Shown: positions 22,657 through 30,945 of the stretch, one piece after another
Layout of the letters: each line of letters starts with the position of its first letter
Position numbering within the stretch: the stretch's first letter is position 1
Assembly (NCBI GenBank): GCA_021795215.1
Contig: JAJYPS010000018.1
Coordinates: 1 to 34,465 of the forward strand
Direction of reading: 5' to 3'
Length of the DNA: 34,465 nt
From: Actinomycetes bacterium
Lineage (GTDB): Bacteria; Actinomycetota; Acidimicrobiia; Acidimicrobiales; JAKAOS01
Made by a program: the position numbers and the translations under genes
The notes under the pieces: generated by a model
Seen by the model: only the letters and a program-made list of their open reading frames with translations
Databases searched by the model: none
What the model was told of the DNA's origin: nothing

Positions 22657-25446
22657 TCAGCTCCGGGCCGGAGCGGCACCTGCTCCATCCGCCACGGGGT
22701 TCCGCTCCGCAGCCTGGCGCAGCCCGTCCAGCACTTCGAGCACCTGGTCCCCGTACCGTTCCAGCTTTGCCGGGCCGACGCCCCAACACTTTCCCAGCTG
22801 GCCGACGCCGGCAGGCATGTCCCTGGCTATGCCCCTCAGCGCCGCGTCGGAGAACACGACGTAGGCCGGCACGCCGTCGGCGGCGGCGGTCCGCTTCCGC
22901 CACTCGGCCAGCTGCTCGAACACCGCCGCTGCGGCCGGGTCCAGCTCGCCGGCCGGCTTCGGTCGACGGAACGTGGACGGCACGGCGGACGGCTCACGTG
23001 TCCCTGGGGGCGCTGCTCCTCCCGAGCGCGCCGATCGCCGGGAGCTGCGTGCCGGACCCTCGCCCCGCCGATCGTCGACTTCGCTGCCTGGCGGCGCCTT
23101 CCCGGCAGGAGTGCTGAGCTGCGCCACGAAAGGGGACGGCGAGCTGGCGTCCGCCAGCACGACCACCTCCCGCTGCGCCCTGGTGATGGCGACGTGGAAC
23201 ACCCGCCTCTCCTCCTCCACCGAACCGGCCAGACGATGAGGGAACAGGCCTGCCGCCGCACCGAACACCACGACGTCGGGCCACTCTCGTCCCTTGACCC
23301 TGTGCACCGTGGACAGGGTCACTCCTCCGGCGCTTCCGCCCCTGGAGAGCACCTGGCGCAGCCACGATTCGAACGTGGCCGGATCGGGATGGACGGCGGC
23401 GACCTGCTCCAGGGCAGCCAGATCGTCGACATGGGTCGATCGGTCCGCCTCCCGCCGGGACGAGTCCAAGTCGTCGAGCGCGTCGGCCAGACCGATCGTG
23501 GTCCGCAGCGCGGCCAGCACGGCTGGCGTGTCCGCCTGGGAGGCGACAGCGGACAGAGTCTCCAGGTCATCGGCGTAGGCGACCACTTTGGAGCCGTCCG
23601 AACCGTCGAGCCGCCTTCCCAGCGCCCGGAGATTCTGGAGCGAAGTGGTGCTCCTCTCGGTCATCATCCCCACCACTCTGGACGAGATGCGCCTGGAGGG
23701 CCGCCTTGCGGTGTCGGCCACGTCGGCAGCCGAGATGTGGCGGGGATCGAGAGCGATCCTGAGGTACGCCAGCGCCGTCCGGGTTCCGGTACGGCGCAGG
23801 ACGGCTTGGTCGAGCGGCTTGTCGGACGGTACTCCGGACTCGCTCAAGTACACCTGGACCGGCAGCAGTGAAGCGTTCACCCGGCTGAGGACGGCCATGT
23901 CGGAGTACTCCACGCCGTCGTCGTGCCACCGACCCAGCACCGCCGCCGCGGCGGATGCGGCGCTCTCCGGCTGGACCGACCGAACTGCCAACGCGGCGAC
24001 GCAGGCGGCCCTGTCCGGAGCCGGTCGGATCGCCTTCGGGATCCTCCTGCGGTTGTGGCCGAGAAGGCATGACGCCGCGTCCACCACCTCCGGAGGACAG
24101 CGGTAGTTGACCTCCAGGGCGTGACCTCCGGAGCCGGGGAAGTACCGGTCGAAGTCGATCAGGTACTCCGGCGTCGCCCCCGCATAGGCGTAGATGACCT
24201 GGTCGTCGTCGCCTACTCCGAAGACCTGGAAGCCCGGTGCAGCTACCAGTCGGAGCAGCAGCAGGTACGCCGGGGTGAGGTCCTGGAACTCGTCCACGAG
24301 AAGGTGCCGCGCTCTGGCCTGCGCCGCCGCCCGGGTGACCGGATCGGTCAAGAGGATCTCGATCGCAAGGTAGACCTGCTCGTCGAAGTCGACCATGCGG
24401 CGATCCTTCAGCACCTCCCGGTACCGGTCGAAAGCGGAAGCGACACCGGCGGCGTCCGGAACCTGCTCTTCGGCGTCCTCCGGGGCCACCAGGCCGATCC
24501 TGATAGTGGACAGAGCCTCGATGTAAGGAGCCAGGGCGTCGGTGTTCGCCTGGTGGCGTATCGGGACCAGCTGCTCCACGATCTGGCGCACGTCCCGCTC
24601 TCCTACGACGGTACGCCTGGCCCGCTGCGCGCCGATGTCCCCGTTGCAGATGGCCAGAGCGAGGGAGTGGATCGTCCGCACCCGGCAGTCGAGGTCCCCG
24701 ATGCGATCGGCCATCTCGTCCGCCGCCCGACGGTTGTAGGCGACGGCGGTCAGCGAGTCCGGCTCCACTGCTCGGTCGGACAGAAGGTGCCTGATCCGTT
24801 CGGTCAGCACGCGCGTCTTTCCGGAGCCGGCAGGAGCCACGATCCGGGCAGGGCCGCAGGGATGGGACACGGCCGCCAGCTGGTCGGCTGCAAGCTCGGT
24901 CACAGGCTCGCCGAACCGCATCTCGGTCAGTCGACCACGCTCGATCGACTCTCGGTGCACCACCGCACAGCTCGACGGCCAGCCATCCAGCCCTCGGAGA
25001 GGACCGTGCGGTCCGCCGTCGCACCACGCCGGAGCTCCGTCCGGCAGCAGCACGTCCGCCGGGCCGCCCTCTGTGGCACCCAACCTGGCCGCCTTCCGCC
25101 CCCACCACCAGACCGGCTGACCGCTGCGCAGGTCGTAATTGTTCGCCCACACCAGGAACTGCAGGCGCTCCCGGTCGAAACAGAAGCTCGGGTCCAGCTC
25201 GTATGGCGGCCGGTCGCACACTTCCGGTTGGCGCAGCTCCCTCGGATCGACCGCCAGTTCCACCACCATCGGGCGACGCTCCAGCCACGCCAGGTGGGCC
25301 GACCTGACAGCCTGGGTCGGATCGGCCAAGGTCCGGCGATCGACCACCAGCCGTTCCAGGCGCTCCATCGGCGAAGGCACCGCCGCCGCGGGGCCGACCA
25401 CAGCACCGCGGCCCAGCGCGGCCGGACCGGGGAACACCATGGCCAC
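22657..25446 (-). CDS. UvrD/Rep superfamily I helicase with N-terminal extension and HRDC-like C-terminus
   Basis: 929 aa. Residues 1-185 form an unusual N-terminal domain with WANNYDLRSGQPVWWWGRKA (100-119), before the Q-motif region. Helicase motifs follow: Walker A APAGSGKT (204-211), AYNRRAADEM (motif Ia), DEFQD (385-389, motif II), GDDDQVIYAYAGA (412-424, motif III), VNYRCP (IV), LSTVHRVKGREWPDVVVFG (V) and VAITRAQRE (VI). A charged linker leads to a C-terminal HRDC-like domain (about 840-915: FEQLAEWRKRTA ... VPAYVVFSDAALRGIA). HRDC occurs in mycobacterial UvrD2 and RecQ. The role is ATP-driven 3'-5' unwinding in DNA repair. The start is GTG 25446 without a clear binding site; ATG 25440 is two codons on. 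Confidence 0.92.
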   Translation of the reverse strand: MAMVFPGPAALGRGAVVGPAAAVPSPMERLERLVVDRRTLADPTQAVRSAHLAWLERRPMVVELAVDPRELRQPEVCDRPPYELDPSFCFDRERLQFLVWANNYDLRSGQPVWWWGRKAARLGATEGGPADVLLPDGAPAWCDGGPHGPLRGLDGWPSSCAVVHRESIERGRLTEMRFGEPVTELAADQLAAVSHPCGPARIVAPAGSGKTRVLTERIRHLLSDRAVEPDSLTAVAYNRRAADEMADRIGDLDCRVRTIHSLALAICNGDIGAQRARRTVVGERDVRQIVEQLVPIRHQANTDALAPYIEALSTIRIGLVAPEDAEEQVPDAAGVASAFDRYREVLKDRRMVDFDEQVYLAIEILLTDPVTRAAAQARARHLLVDEFQDLTPAYLLLLRLVAAPGFQVFGVGDDDQVIYAYAGATPEYLIDFDRYFPGSGGHALEVNYRCPPEVVDAASCLLGHNRRRIPKAIRPAPDRAACVAALAVRSVQPESAASAAAAVLGRWHDDGVEYSDMAVLSRVNASLLPVQVYLSESGVPSDKPLDQAVLRRTGTRTALAYLRIALDPRHISAADVADTARRPSRRISSRVVGMMTERSTTSLQNLRALGRRLDGSDGSKVVAYADDLETLSAVASQADTPAVLAALRTTIGLADALDDLDSSRREADRSTHVDDLAALEQVAAVHPDPATFESWLRQVLSRGGSAGGVTLSTVHRVKGREWPDVVVFGAAAGLFPHRLAGSVEEERRVFHVAITRAQREVVVLADASSPSPFVAQLSTPAGKAPPGSEVDDRRGEGPARSSRRSARSGGAAPPGTREPSAVPSTFRRPKPAGELDPAAAAVFEQLAEWRKRTAAADGVPAYVVFSDAALRGIARDMPAGVGQLGKCWGVGPAKLERYGDQVLEVLDGLRQAAERNPVADGAGAAPARS

Positions 25447-25459
25447 ACGTTACGCCCGG

Positions 25460-25504
25460 GATGTCACAGTCGGCGACGTCACAGGCAGGGACGTCACGGC
25501 CGCG
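25460..25504. repeat. Three 15-bp repeats upstream of the helicase gene
   Basis: GATGTCACAG, GACGTCACAG and GACGTCACGG start at 25460, 25475 and 25490, an exact 15-bp period with a less conserved 5-bp spacer. On the coding (minus) strand each reads CTGTGACGTC-like. They end 13 bases upstream of the helicase GTG. The half-turn-offset spacing could suit a regulator binding cooperatively, or the array may be another of this genome's short tandem repeats. Confidence 0.65.
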
Positions 25505-25554
25505 GGCGCCCGGCAGGAAACCTCCCACCTCCCACCCTCCGGCGGGACAGGACG

Positions 25555-26124
25555 TCAATCGCCTCTTCCGGCGATGGTGTCCCGAATCCTGTCCGCTACG
25601 GCGGACACGACTCCCGCAGTCTTGAGGACCGTCGGATTGGACGGCGTCTGCGCGTGCGGGCGGGTCGGAGCGAGCTTCTTCGCCTTGGCCAGCTTCTCGC
25701 CCAGATCGGCGGCCGCCTCGGCCGACAGCTTGGAGCGGAGCTGCGGCCAGACGACCTCCTCCTCGTAGGAGATGTGCTCCAATGCGGGGGGGATCACCTG
25801 CATCACCAGCTTCTCGAAGGTCACTTCCCTCGGCTGGGTCTTGTCCAGCATCTGCAGGACCTGCTTCGCCTGGTCCTCCTGCTCCCGGCCGCGGTCTGCC
25901 ATCACCCGGCCCTCTGGCACCAGAGATGCCACCGCCGGCCAGAAGTACATCTCTTCCACCGCCTCGTGCTGCGACTCCGCGATTATCAGCCGGTCGACAG
26001 CTGCTTTTCGCAGGTTCATCTCGGACTCGGTGGTGAGCGCAGTGGGAGCACTCCGCTGCAGCTGGTCCAGCATGGTCCTGACCTGCTCGTGGTCACTCGC
26101 CAACAGCTCGAAGGGGTCGGGCAT
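25555..26124 (-). CDS. Hemerythrin-like (HHE) domain protein
   Basis: A 189-aa protein with a four-helix HHE cation-binding domain (about 1-140). Candidate iron ligands are His12 (LLASDHEQV), the His in ESQHEAVEEMYFWPAV with nearby Glu, and the His/Glu pair in ALEHISYEEEVVWPQL. Such proteins bind a di-iron site and are linked to oxygen, nitric oxide or oxidative stress sensing. The last ~50 residues (KLAKAKKLAPTRPHAQTPSN onward) are a basic, probably flexible tail. GGAGGAGAACCG directly precedes the ATG. It is divergent from the alpha/beta hydrolase at 26262 and 108 nt upstream of the helicase gene. Confidence 0.9.
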   Translation of the reverse strand: MPDPFELLASDHEQVRTMLDQLQRSAPTALTTESEMNLRKAAVDRLIIAESQHEAVEEMYFWPAVASLVPEGRVMADRGREQEDQAKQVLQMLDKTQPREVTFEKLVMQVIPPALEHISYEEEVVWPQLRSKLSAEAAADLGEKLAKAKKLAPTRPHAQTPSNPTVLKTAGVVSAVADRIRDTIAGRGD

Positions 26125-26261
26125 CGGTTCTCCTCCAGCGTCTTCGTGCCACCATCGGTACCCAACCTGGACCAGGGATAAGATTCCTTGCCCACACGGG
26201 AACCGGCGTCGTCGCTCGCAGCGGTTCGGCGCCCCTGGCCGACAGACGATTGGTTGAGGAC

Positions 26262-27023
26262 ATGGCCCACTTCGAGAGCCACGACGGCACGGTCAGCTAC
26301 TATGAGGACCAGGGGCAGGGGCCTCCGGTCGTGTTCGTGCACGGGTTCGCGGCCGACACGGACATCACGTGGGGACGGCCGGGCATCCTGGACGCCGTGG
26401 CGGACAAGGGCTACCGGATACTGAGCATGGACCTCCGGGGGCACGGGCGCTCCTCACCGGGCCGCAACCCGGCCATGTACACCATGGAGAGGGTGGTGGG
26501 AGACCTCGTGGTGCTACTGGACCAGGTAGGGCTGCGCCAGGCGCATCTGGTCGGCTACTCGCTCGGGTCGAGGGTGGTGATGGAACTTTCGTGCCGGCGG
26601 CCGAGCAGGGCGACCTCGGTCACGTTGGCGGGGATCGGAGCCAAGTCGGCGGCACCGAAGCGGATATGGGGCTCCGAGGAGATCGCCACGGCGCTGGAGA
26701 CCGACAAGCCGACCGAGGTCCACAGCCCCCGGGCGAGAGCGTTCCGGGCCTTCGCCGAGTCGACCGGAGCGGACAGGTCGACGTTGGCCGCGATGCAGCG
26801 GGCGCTGATCGACTGGCCCCGGCCCAGGCCCGAGGAGATAGCCGTGCCGGCACTGGTCATCGCAGGAGTGAAGGACGATCTGGCCGGGTCCCCCTTCGAG
26901 CTGGCGGAGAGGATCCCTGCAGGCAAGGCCGTGGAGATCAGGGGGAACCACATGAACGCCGTGCTGGACCCCGAGCTGCCCTCCCACATCTGCCAGCACG
27001 TAGAAGCGGTGGAGAACCTCTGA
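26262..27023 (+). CDS. Soluble alpha/beta hydrolase
   Basis: 253 aa from ATG 26262 (GAGGAC just upstream; an in-frame TTG at 26250 is an alternative). Landmarks: the oxyanion-hole region VVFVHGFAAD (23-32), MDLRGHGRSS (56-65), the nucleophile Ser100 in GYSLGS, an acid in AGVKDD and the catalytic His in GNHMNAV. The fold resembles esterases, haloperoxidase-type and epoxide hydrolases; there is no signal peptide, so it acts in the cytosol. Substrate unknown. It is followed 32 nt later by tadA on the same strand, probably in one transcript. Confidence 0.88.
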   Translation: MAHFESHDGTVSYYEDQGQGPPVVFVHGFAADTDITWGRPGILDAVADKGYRILSMDLRGHGRSSPGRNPAMYTMERVVGDLVVLLDQVGLRQAHLVGYSLGSRVVMELSCRRPSRATSVTLAGIGAKSAAPKRIWGSEEIATALETDKPTEVHSPRARAFRAFAESTGADRSTLAAMQRALIDWPRPRPEEIAVPALVIAGVKDDLAGSPFELAERIPAGKAVEIRGNHMNAVLDPELPSHICQHVEAVENL

Positions 27024-27055
27024 CCAGCAGCACGGGTGGCTGCGGGGGGGACTCG

Positions 27056-27598
27056 ATGCGGGGTACGGCCGGCATCGACGGCTTGGTCGAAGCCGCTGAG
27101 GCAGGCGGCGCGGACAGCCTCGTAGGGGGCTGCGGCAATTGGGACGGATGGATGCAGGTGGCGCTGGAAGAGGCGGCGGTGGCCGAGGCGCACGGAGACG
27201 TGCCGGTCGGTGCGGTGGTGGTGGACGGCGACGGCCGCCTTCTCGCTCGCCGCCACAACGAGAGGGAGCTGCTGGGAAGTCCCACGGCACACGCCGAGAT
27301 GCTGGCGCTGGCCGACGCGGCCAAGGTGATCGGGGGCTGGCGGTGCAGCGGCACGACACTGGTCGTGACTCTGGAGCCGTGCCCCATGTGCGCCGGAGCG
27401 GCAGTCGCAGCAAGAGTCGACCGGGTCGTCTACGGGGCGGCAGACCCGAAAGCCGGAGCTTGTGCGTCGCTCTACCGGATCTGCTCGGACCCCAGGCTGA
27501 ACTGGGCACCGCAAGTGGTGGCCGGCGTGGGAGCGGACAAGTCCGCTCGCCTGCTGAAAGCGTTCTTCGCTTCCCGCAGGGGCAGAGCGGGGAACTGA
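27056..27598 (+). CDS. tadA: tRNA-specific adenosine deaminase TadA
   Basis: 180 aa, read from ATG 27056 with a G7 tract 5 nt upstream. After a ~28-residue non-conserved N-terminus the deaminase core begins at WMQVALEEAAVAEAHGDVPVG-type residues (32-52, split). The zinc site is complete: His79 and the proton-shuttling Glu81 in TAHAEMLAL, and Cys109/Cys112 in EPCPMCAGA. The C-terminal ADPKAGACASLYRICSDPRLN matches TadA over guanine or cytosine deaminases. The enzyme converts A34 to inosine in tRNA-Arg(ACG), needed for CGN decoding. The stop overlaps the next start (TGATG). Confidence 0.93.
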   Translation: MRGTAGIDGLVEAAEAGGADSLVGGCGNWDGWMQVALEEAAVAEAHGDVPVGAVVVDGDGRLLARRHNERELLGSPTAHAEMLALADAAKVIGGWRCSGTTLVVTLEPCPMCAGAAVAARVDRVVYGAADPKAGACASLYRICSDPRLNWAPQVVAGVGADKSARLLKAFFASRRGRAGN

Positions 27599-28626
27599 TG
27601 CGCTCGACCAGCCCCTCGACAGCGGTCCGGAACGAACGTGCTTGTGGGGCGGCCGGGGCAGCCTCGGCGTCCGGGACCGGCCAGGCAATGGCGGAGGGCG
27701 AACGGATGCTCGTCCGACCGCGGCTCGCCCTGGGTGCGGTCGCGGTCGTCCTTTCCCTCCTGGTGCCTCCGGAAGGGCGGGCGGACTTGGTGGCTGCCGG
27801 CCTGTGGCTCGCCGCCACCTCGTCGGCCTCCATTTGGCTGGCTCACCCGTCGCTGCCCCACGGGGCCGGTCGGGGAGGGCGACGATTCCGACTGACATGG
27901 ATCCATGCCACCTCCCCGACCCTGGCGTTGACAAGCGACGTTCTGGTGGCCGGCTTCCTGTTCACCACGCTCGGTTCCGGCCCGTACTTCCCGGCCGCCT
28001 TCGTGCTGCCTCTGCTGGCGTTCGAGCTGACGCTGAAGCTCGGCCGCCGAGGAACGGTGACGGCGGCTGTCGCAACAGTGGTCGCCTTGGCGGCCAAGGC
28101 GACCTTCCGGTTTGCCAGCTACGGGTTGACGCCCCGCTACGACCTGGCGCTGCTGGTGATGACCGGCGCGGCTGCTTTCCTGGGAGTCGGTATCAGCCTT
28201 CGCTCCCGAGAGCAGCAGCGCCTCGGAGCGGTGCTGGAGAAGGAGCAGATCGCTGCTTCTCTGCGAGCCACAGTGATGGAGCTCCTGGCGGCCGCCGGCA
28301 AGGACGCCGACGTCTGGGAGGGAGCCCAACTGTCGTCCCTGCTCGACGCCGCGTGCCAGACACCTGACGTGGCCCCCGAGCTGGCGGCCCACCTGGCGAG
28401 GCAGCTGTCCGACCAGGCGGACCCCTTCAAACCGTCCCCCAGAGAGACCGAGGTGCTGGCGCTGCTGGAGGCGGGGATGACGGACCGTCAGATCGCCGAG
28501 CAGCTCTTCTTGTCCCCGGGCACCGTGAGAGTGCACATCTCGAACGCCTCCAGAAAGCTCCGCGCTTCGAACAGGGCCGAGGCGGTCGAGGCCTACAGGC
28601 GCCTGACGGCAAAGCGTCCCCGATGA
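27598..28626 (+). CDS. Membrane-bound LuxR-type transcriptional regulator
   Basis: 342 aa, starting at ATG 27598, which shares a base with the tadA stop (TGATG), with GGGGAAC upstream. Four to five hydrophobic segments cover about residues 40-195 (LALGAVAVVLSLLV, GLWLAATSSASIWLA, LALTSDVLVAGFLFTT, AAFVLPLLAFELTL, LALLVMTGAAAFLGVG). A helical linker follows (EQQRLGAVLEKEQIAASLRA). The C-terminal HTH has SPRETEVLALLEAGMTDRQI and LSPGTVRVHISNASRKL, the LuxR/FixJ signature. No sensor or kinase domain is recognisable. It probably senses a membrane or envelope signal and binds DNA from the membrane; targets unknown. Confidence 0.88.
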   Translation: MRSTSPSTAVRNERACGAAGAASASGTGQAMAEGERMLVRPRLALGAVAVVLSLLVPPEGRADLVAAGLWLAATSSASIWLAHPSLPHGAGRGGRRFRLTWIHATSPTLALTSDVLVAGFLFTTLGSGPYFPAAFVLPLLAFELTLKLGRRGTVTAAVATVVALAAKATFRFASYGLTPRYDLALLVMTGAAAFLGVGISLRSREQQRLGAVLEKEQIAASLRATVMELLAAAGKDADVWEGAQLSSLLDAACQTPDVAPELAAHLARQLSDQADPFKPSPRETEVLALLEAGMTDRQIAEQLFLSPGTVRVHISNASRKLRASNRAEAVEAYRRLTAKRPR

Positions 28627-28695
28627 CTCGGCCCACGCCCGCGGTGTCGTCCCGAACGTACGGTCAGGCCAGGGAGTCCGGGGGCCCGAGGGCCC

Positions 28696-28755
28696 GGGGG
28701 TCGGGAGTCCGGGGGTCGGGAGTCCGGGGGTCGGGAGTCCGGGGGTCGGGAGTCC
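28696..28755. repeat. 15-bp perfect tandem repeat, four copies
   Basis: GGGGGTCGGGAGTCC occurs four times without mismatch (28696, 28711, 28726, 28741), with partial copies before it. It fills much of the 166-base gap between the convergent LuxR-type and PQQ-propeller genes. On either strand the RNA is G- or C-rich; the G-rich strand has regular G5/G3 runs that could form a G-quadruplex. No gene is seen in the gap. Confidence 0.9.
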
Positions 28756-28792
28756 GGCGGCAGTGCAGTGGCGGCAACCGGGCGGGTCGGCC

Positions 28793-30310
28793 TCAACGCA
28801 CCGACGCCCACTTCGGGAAGACCGCCGAGAGCGGCACCGCTTGGGTCCAGCCCCAGGAGTTGCCCAGGTACATGGTGCCTCCGACGATGACCGGGTTGAC
28901 GAGCCCGAACCGGCCCCCGGCCACGAGTGAGCCCCGCAACCTACCGTCGGCGGGGTCGAGAGCGTAGATCCGCGGTCCGGCCGCCAACCACAGCGTCCCG
29001 TGGTAATAGGTGGCTCCCCCCCGGCCCGCTCCGGCAGGCCCGGCACCGTTGATCTTGAACTGCCAGAGCACCTTGCCGGTCGTCTCGGACAGCGCAAAGA
29101 AAGTGGAGAGGTTGGGGCTGCCGACGTACACGACGCCGTTGTGGATCATCGCCACGCCCGCCTTGTACGCGGGAGGAGCGGCTCCCCGCGGCAGCTTCGC
29201 CTGCCAGAGGATCTTCCCAGTGGCAGCGTTCATAGCGAACACTTCGCTGCGCATCGTGTTCGTGACCGGATTGGCGTCGATGACGGAGTTCTGAACCACT
29301 ATTCCCCGGGCGGGGTCCACTGCGGGAGAGTTGTCGCCCATCCCGGTATTGGCTATTCCGGCCACCGTCTGGCGCCACCGCACCTTGCCCGTCCTGGTGC
29401 TCAGCGCGTAGACGTAGTTCGGGCCGGAGAACCCGGCGAACAGCGTGTGGCCCGCTATGGCGAGCGACGACATCGAATCGAAGCCGCTCAGTCTCTTGGA
29501 CCACACCTGGTGGCCGGTGCGGAGGCTCAGCGCCAGCACTCTGCCGCCCCCGGTTGCTTCGAACACCACTCCGTTCGAGTAGGCGAGCGACGACATGTCC
29601 TCTCCACGGGTCGGCACTTCCCACAACTTCTTGCCGGTCCTGGCGTTGTACGCGTAGATGGACGCCCAACCCAGCCCTCGGGTGATCGGTAGGTGCCTGT
29701 TGAACCTCACCATCTGGTTGAACGAGAACCCCGTGTCGCCCGTTCCGGCAACCACGATCCCGTGCTCTACGAGCGGATTGCCCATGAAGGCGTTGTTGCC
29801 CCTCGCTTTCCACAGGAGCTTGCCGGTGGCGGCGTTCAGTGCGTAGAGCCTTCCCATGTCGCTCTCGGAGTAGACGACCCCGTTCACGACCGTCACACCA
29901 ACTGCGTTGCCCAGCGATTGGGTCGTCTTCACCGGCGCCCTCCTTGCTCCCAGCACGGAGCTGTCCTTCGGTGGTCCTCCGAGAGGCAGGGCGCTCAGCT
30001 CGGCGAAGTTCCACCGGTAACCCCTCCAAAGTGCCCTGGCCGAAGCAGGCGCCGAGAACGCCGCGTCGTGCAGGGGGCCCGCCCCGTACATCGGCCACGA
30101 CGAAGGGAACCCGTGGGGCAGCTGCGAGCCGCCTCCTGCTGCCGTCTGCGAAGCGGTCGGACCGCTGGAGGCGCCGCCGCCGCACGCCGCGAGTGCGACC
30201 GATGCGCCGACCACCACCGCGGCCGCCCTGATGCGGCGATCCCACCTCAACCGCTCGACCCGTGCCGAGCAACTCGGCTCCGCCGCTACCTCGACTGTGC
30301 TGGACAACAC
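28793..30310 (-). CDS. PQQ-like beta-propeller lipoprotein (paralogue B)
   Basis: 505 aa from GTG 30310 (GGGAGGGGGAA just upstream; TTG 30307 also possible). An Arg-containing n-region, hydrophobic stretch and lipobox ALAAC give a lipoprotein. Propeller blades follow with YALNAATGKLLWKA, IYAYNARTGKKLWEV, VLALSLRTGHQVWSK, VYALSTRTGKVRWRQ, VFAMNAATGKILWQA and FFALSETTGKVLWQF, about seven or eight in total, and a GWTQAVPL close. Order and spacing match paralogue A at 19637-21094, including MSSL-(A/D)-G-T and the MGD-(N/G)-(S/T)-PAV loop. No enzymatic residues are evident. Likely an extracytoplasmic scaffold or binding protein. Confidence 0.87.
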   Translation of the reverse strand: MLSSTVEVAAEPSCSARVERLRWDRRIRAAAVVVGASVALAACGGGASSGPTASQTAAGGGSQLPHGFPSSWPMYGAGPLHDAAFSAPASARALWRGYRWNFAELSALPLGGPPKDSSVLGARRAPVKTTQSLGNAVGVTVVNGVVYSESDMGRLYALNAATGKLLWKARGNNAFMGNPLVEHGIVVAGTGDTGFSFNQMVRFNRHLPITRGLGWASIYAYNARTGKKLWEVPTRGEDMSSLAYSNGVVFEATGGGRVLALSLRTGHQVWSKRLSGFDSMSSLAIAGHTLFAGFSGPNYVYALSTRTGKVRWRQTVAGIANTGMGDNSPAVDPARGIVVQNSVIDANPVTNTMRSEVFAMNAATGKILWQAKLPRGAAPPAYKAGVAMIHNGVVYVGSPNLSTFFALSETTGKVLWQFKINGAGPAGAGRGGATYYHGTLWLAAGPRIYALDPADGRLRGSLVAGGRFGLVNPVIVGGTMYLGNSWGWTQAVPLSAVFPKWASVR

Positions 30311-30379
30311 TTCCCCCTCCCTTTCGGGCGCCCTCCCGACCTGCTGCACTTGGCGCCACATCGGGCCACCGTAAGGAAA

Positions 30380-30424
30380 CCCCTGTTCAGGGGCAATAAA
30401 CAGTCTGCATATTGCGTCGTTGAA
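30380..30424 (-). promoter_or_regulatory. Promoter and palindrome before PQQ paralogue B
   Basis: In a notably AT-richer patch, TTCAAC (30419-30424) and TTTATT (30395-30400) are 18 nt apart reading leftward. Immediately after the -10 lies CCCCTG-AA-CAGGGG (30380-30393 on the plus strand CCCCTGTTCAGGGG), across the expected start of transcription. This suits an operator or a 5' stabilising hairpin. The 207 bases between the vapC remnant and this gene hold nothing else I can support. Confidence 0.45.
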
Positions 30425-30516
30425 CAGAGCGCGACGGGACCTGCTGCTCCGGCGGCGGACTCCCATCCCGGCGGTGGCGCCGGCGCGGAAGTCAGTCCGG
30501 GCTCTCGGTTATCCGG

Positions 30517-30945
30517 TCAACGAGCGATGGTCAAGTAACGGGCACCGGATGCGGCTGCCGCTGAGCGGATCGCCGGGCCGTCGTCGCCGTTCCATACGCA
30601 CAGCGCAGCGTCGAGGTGCTCCGCGGCGGCAACCGCCTCGGCGCCGAGGGTAGAGACCCTTTGGGTGTGGCTGATCTCCGCCATCCGGTAGGCGAGCAGC
30701 CGCTGCGGCAAGACCTCGACTCTGGCTGGCAGCGCCATGAGCGTGCGGCCAAGCGCTCGCCGGCACTCGGGTGGCCACGAGCCGGTGAGGGCACCGCCTC
30801 GGGCTGAGACGGCGCACTGCGCCGCTTACAGGTAGAGGTTGGTCGTCGCCGGCTGGTGGTCGTGGAGGATGCGCCCGAGCTCATCTCCGACGTCGCCGGC
30901 GAGCAGGTCCCTCAGCAGATGGTCGTCGAGCAGCGCCTTCGTCAC
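30517..30945 (-). pseudogene. vapC: VapC-type PIN-domain toxin interrupted by an in-frame TAA
   Basis: Starting at GTG 30945, which overlaps the vapB stop as GTGA, the frame reads TKALLDDHLLRDLLAGDVG (first PIN acidic residue in LLDD) up to TTNLYL. It then meets TAA at 30826-30828. Without any frameshift it resumes as AAQCAVSARGGALTGSWPPE, MALPARVEVLPQRLLAYRMA, ISHTQRVSTLGAEAVAAAEH and LCVWNGDDGPAI, ending at 30517. Joined across the stop it is ~142 codons, the normal size of a PIN toxin, with the later conserved Glu and Asp in place. So one nonsense codon near position 40 is the only visible lesion. It could be a disabled toxin, a sequencing or assembly error, or a recoded stop. Confidence 0.75.

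Noticed and set aside
24121-26181. 686-codon plus-strand frame opposite the helicase and hemerythrin genes
   Set aside because: Same reason: it spans two well-supported opposite-strand genes and shows no domain.
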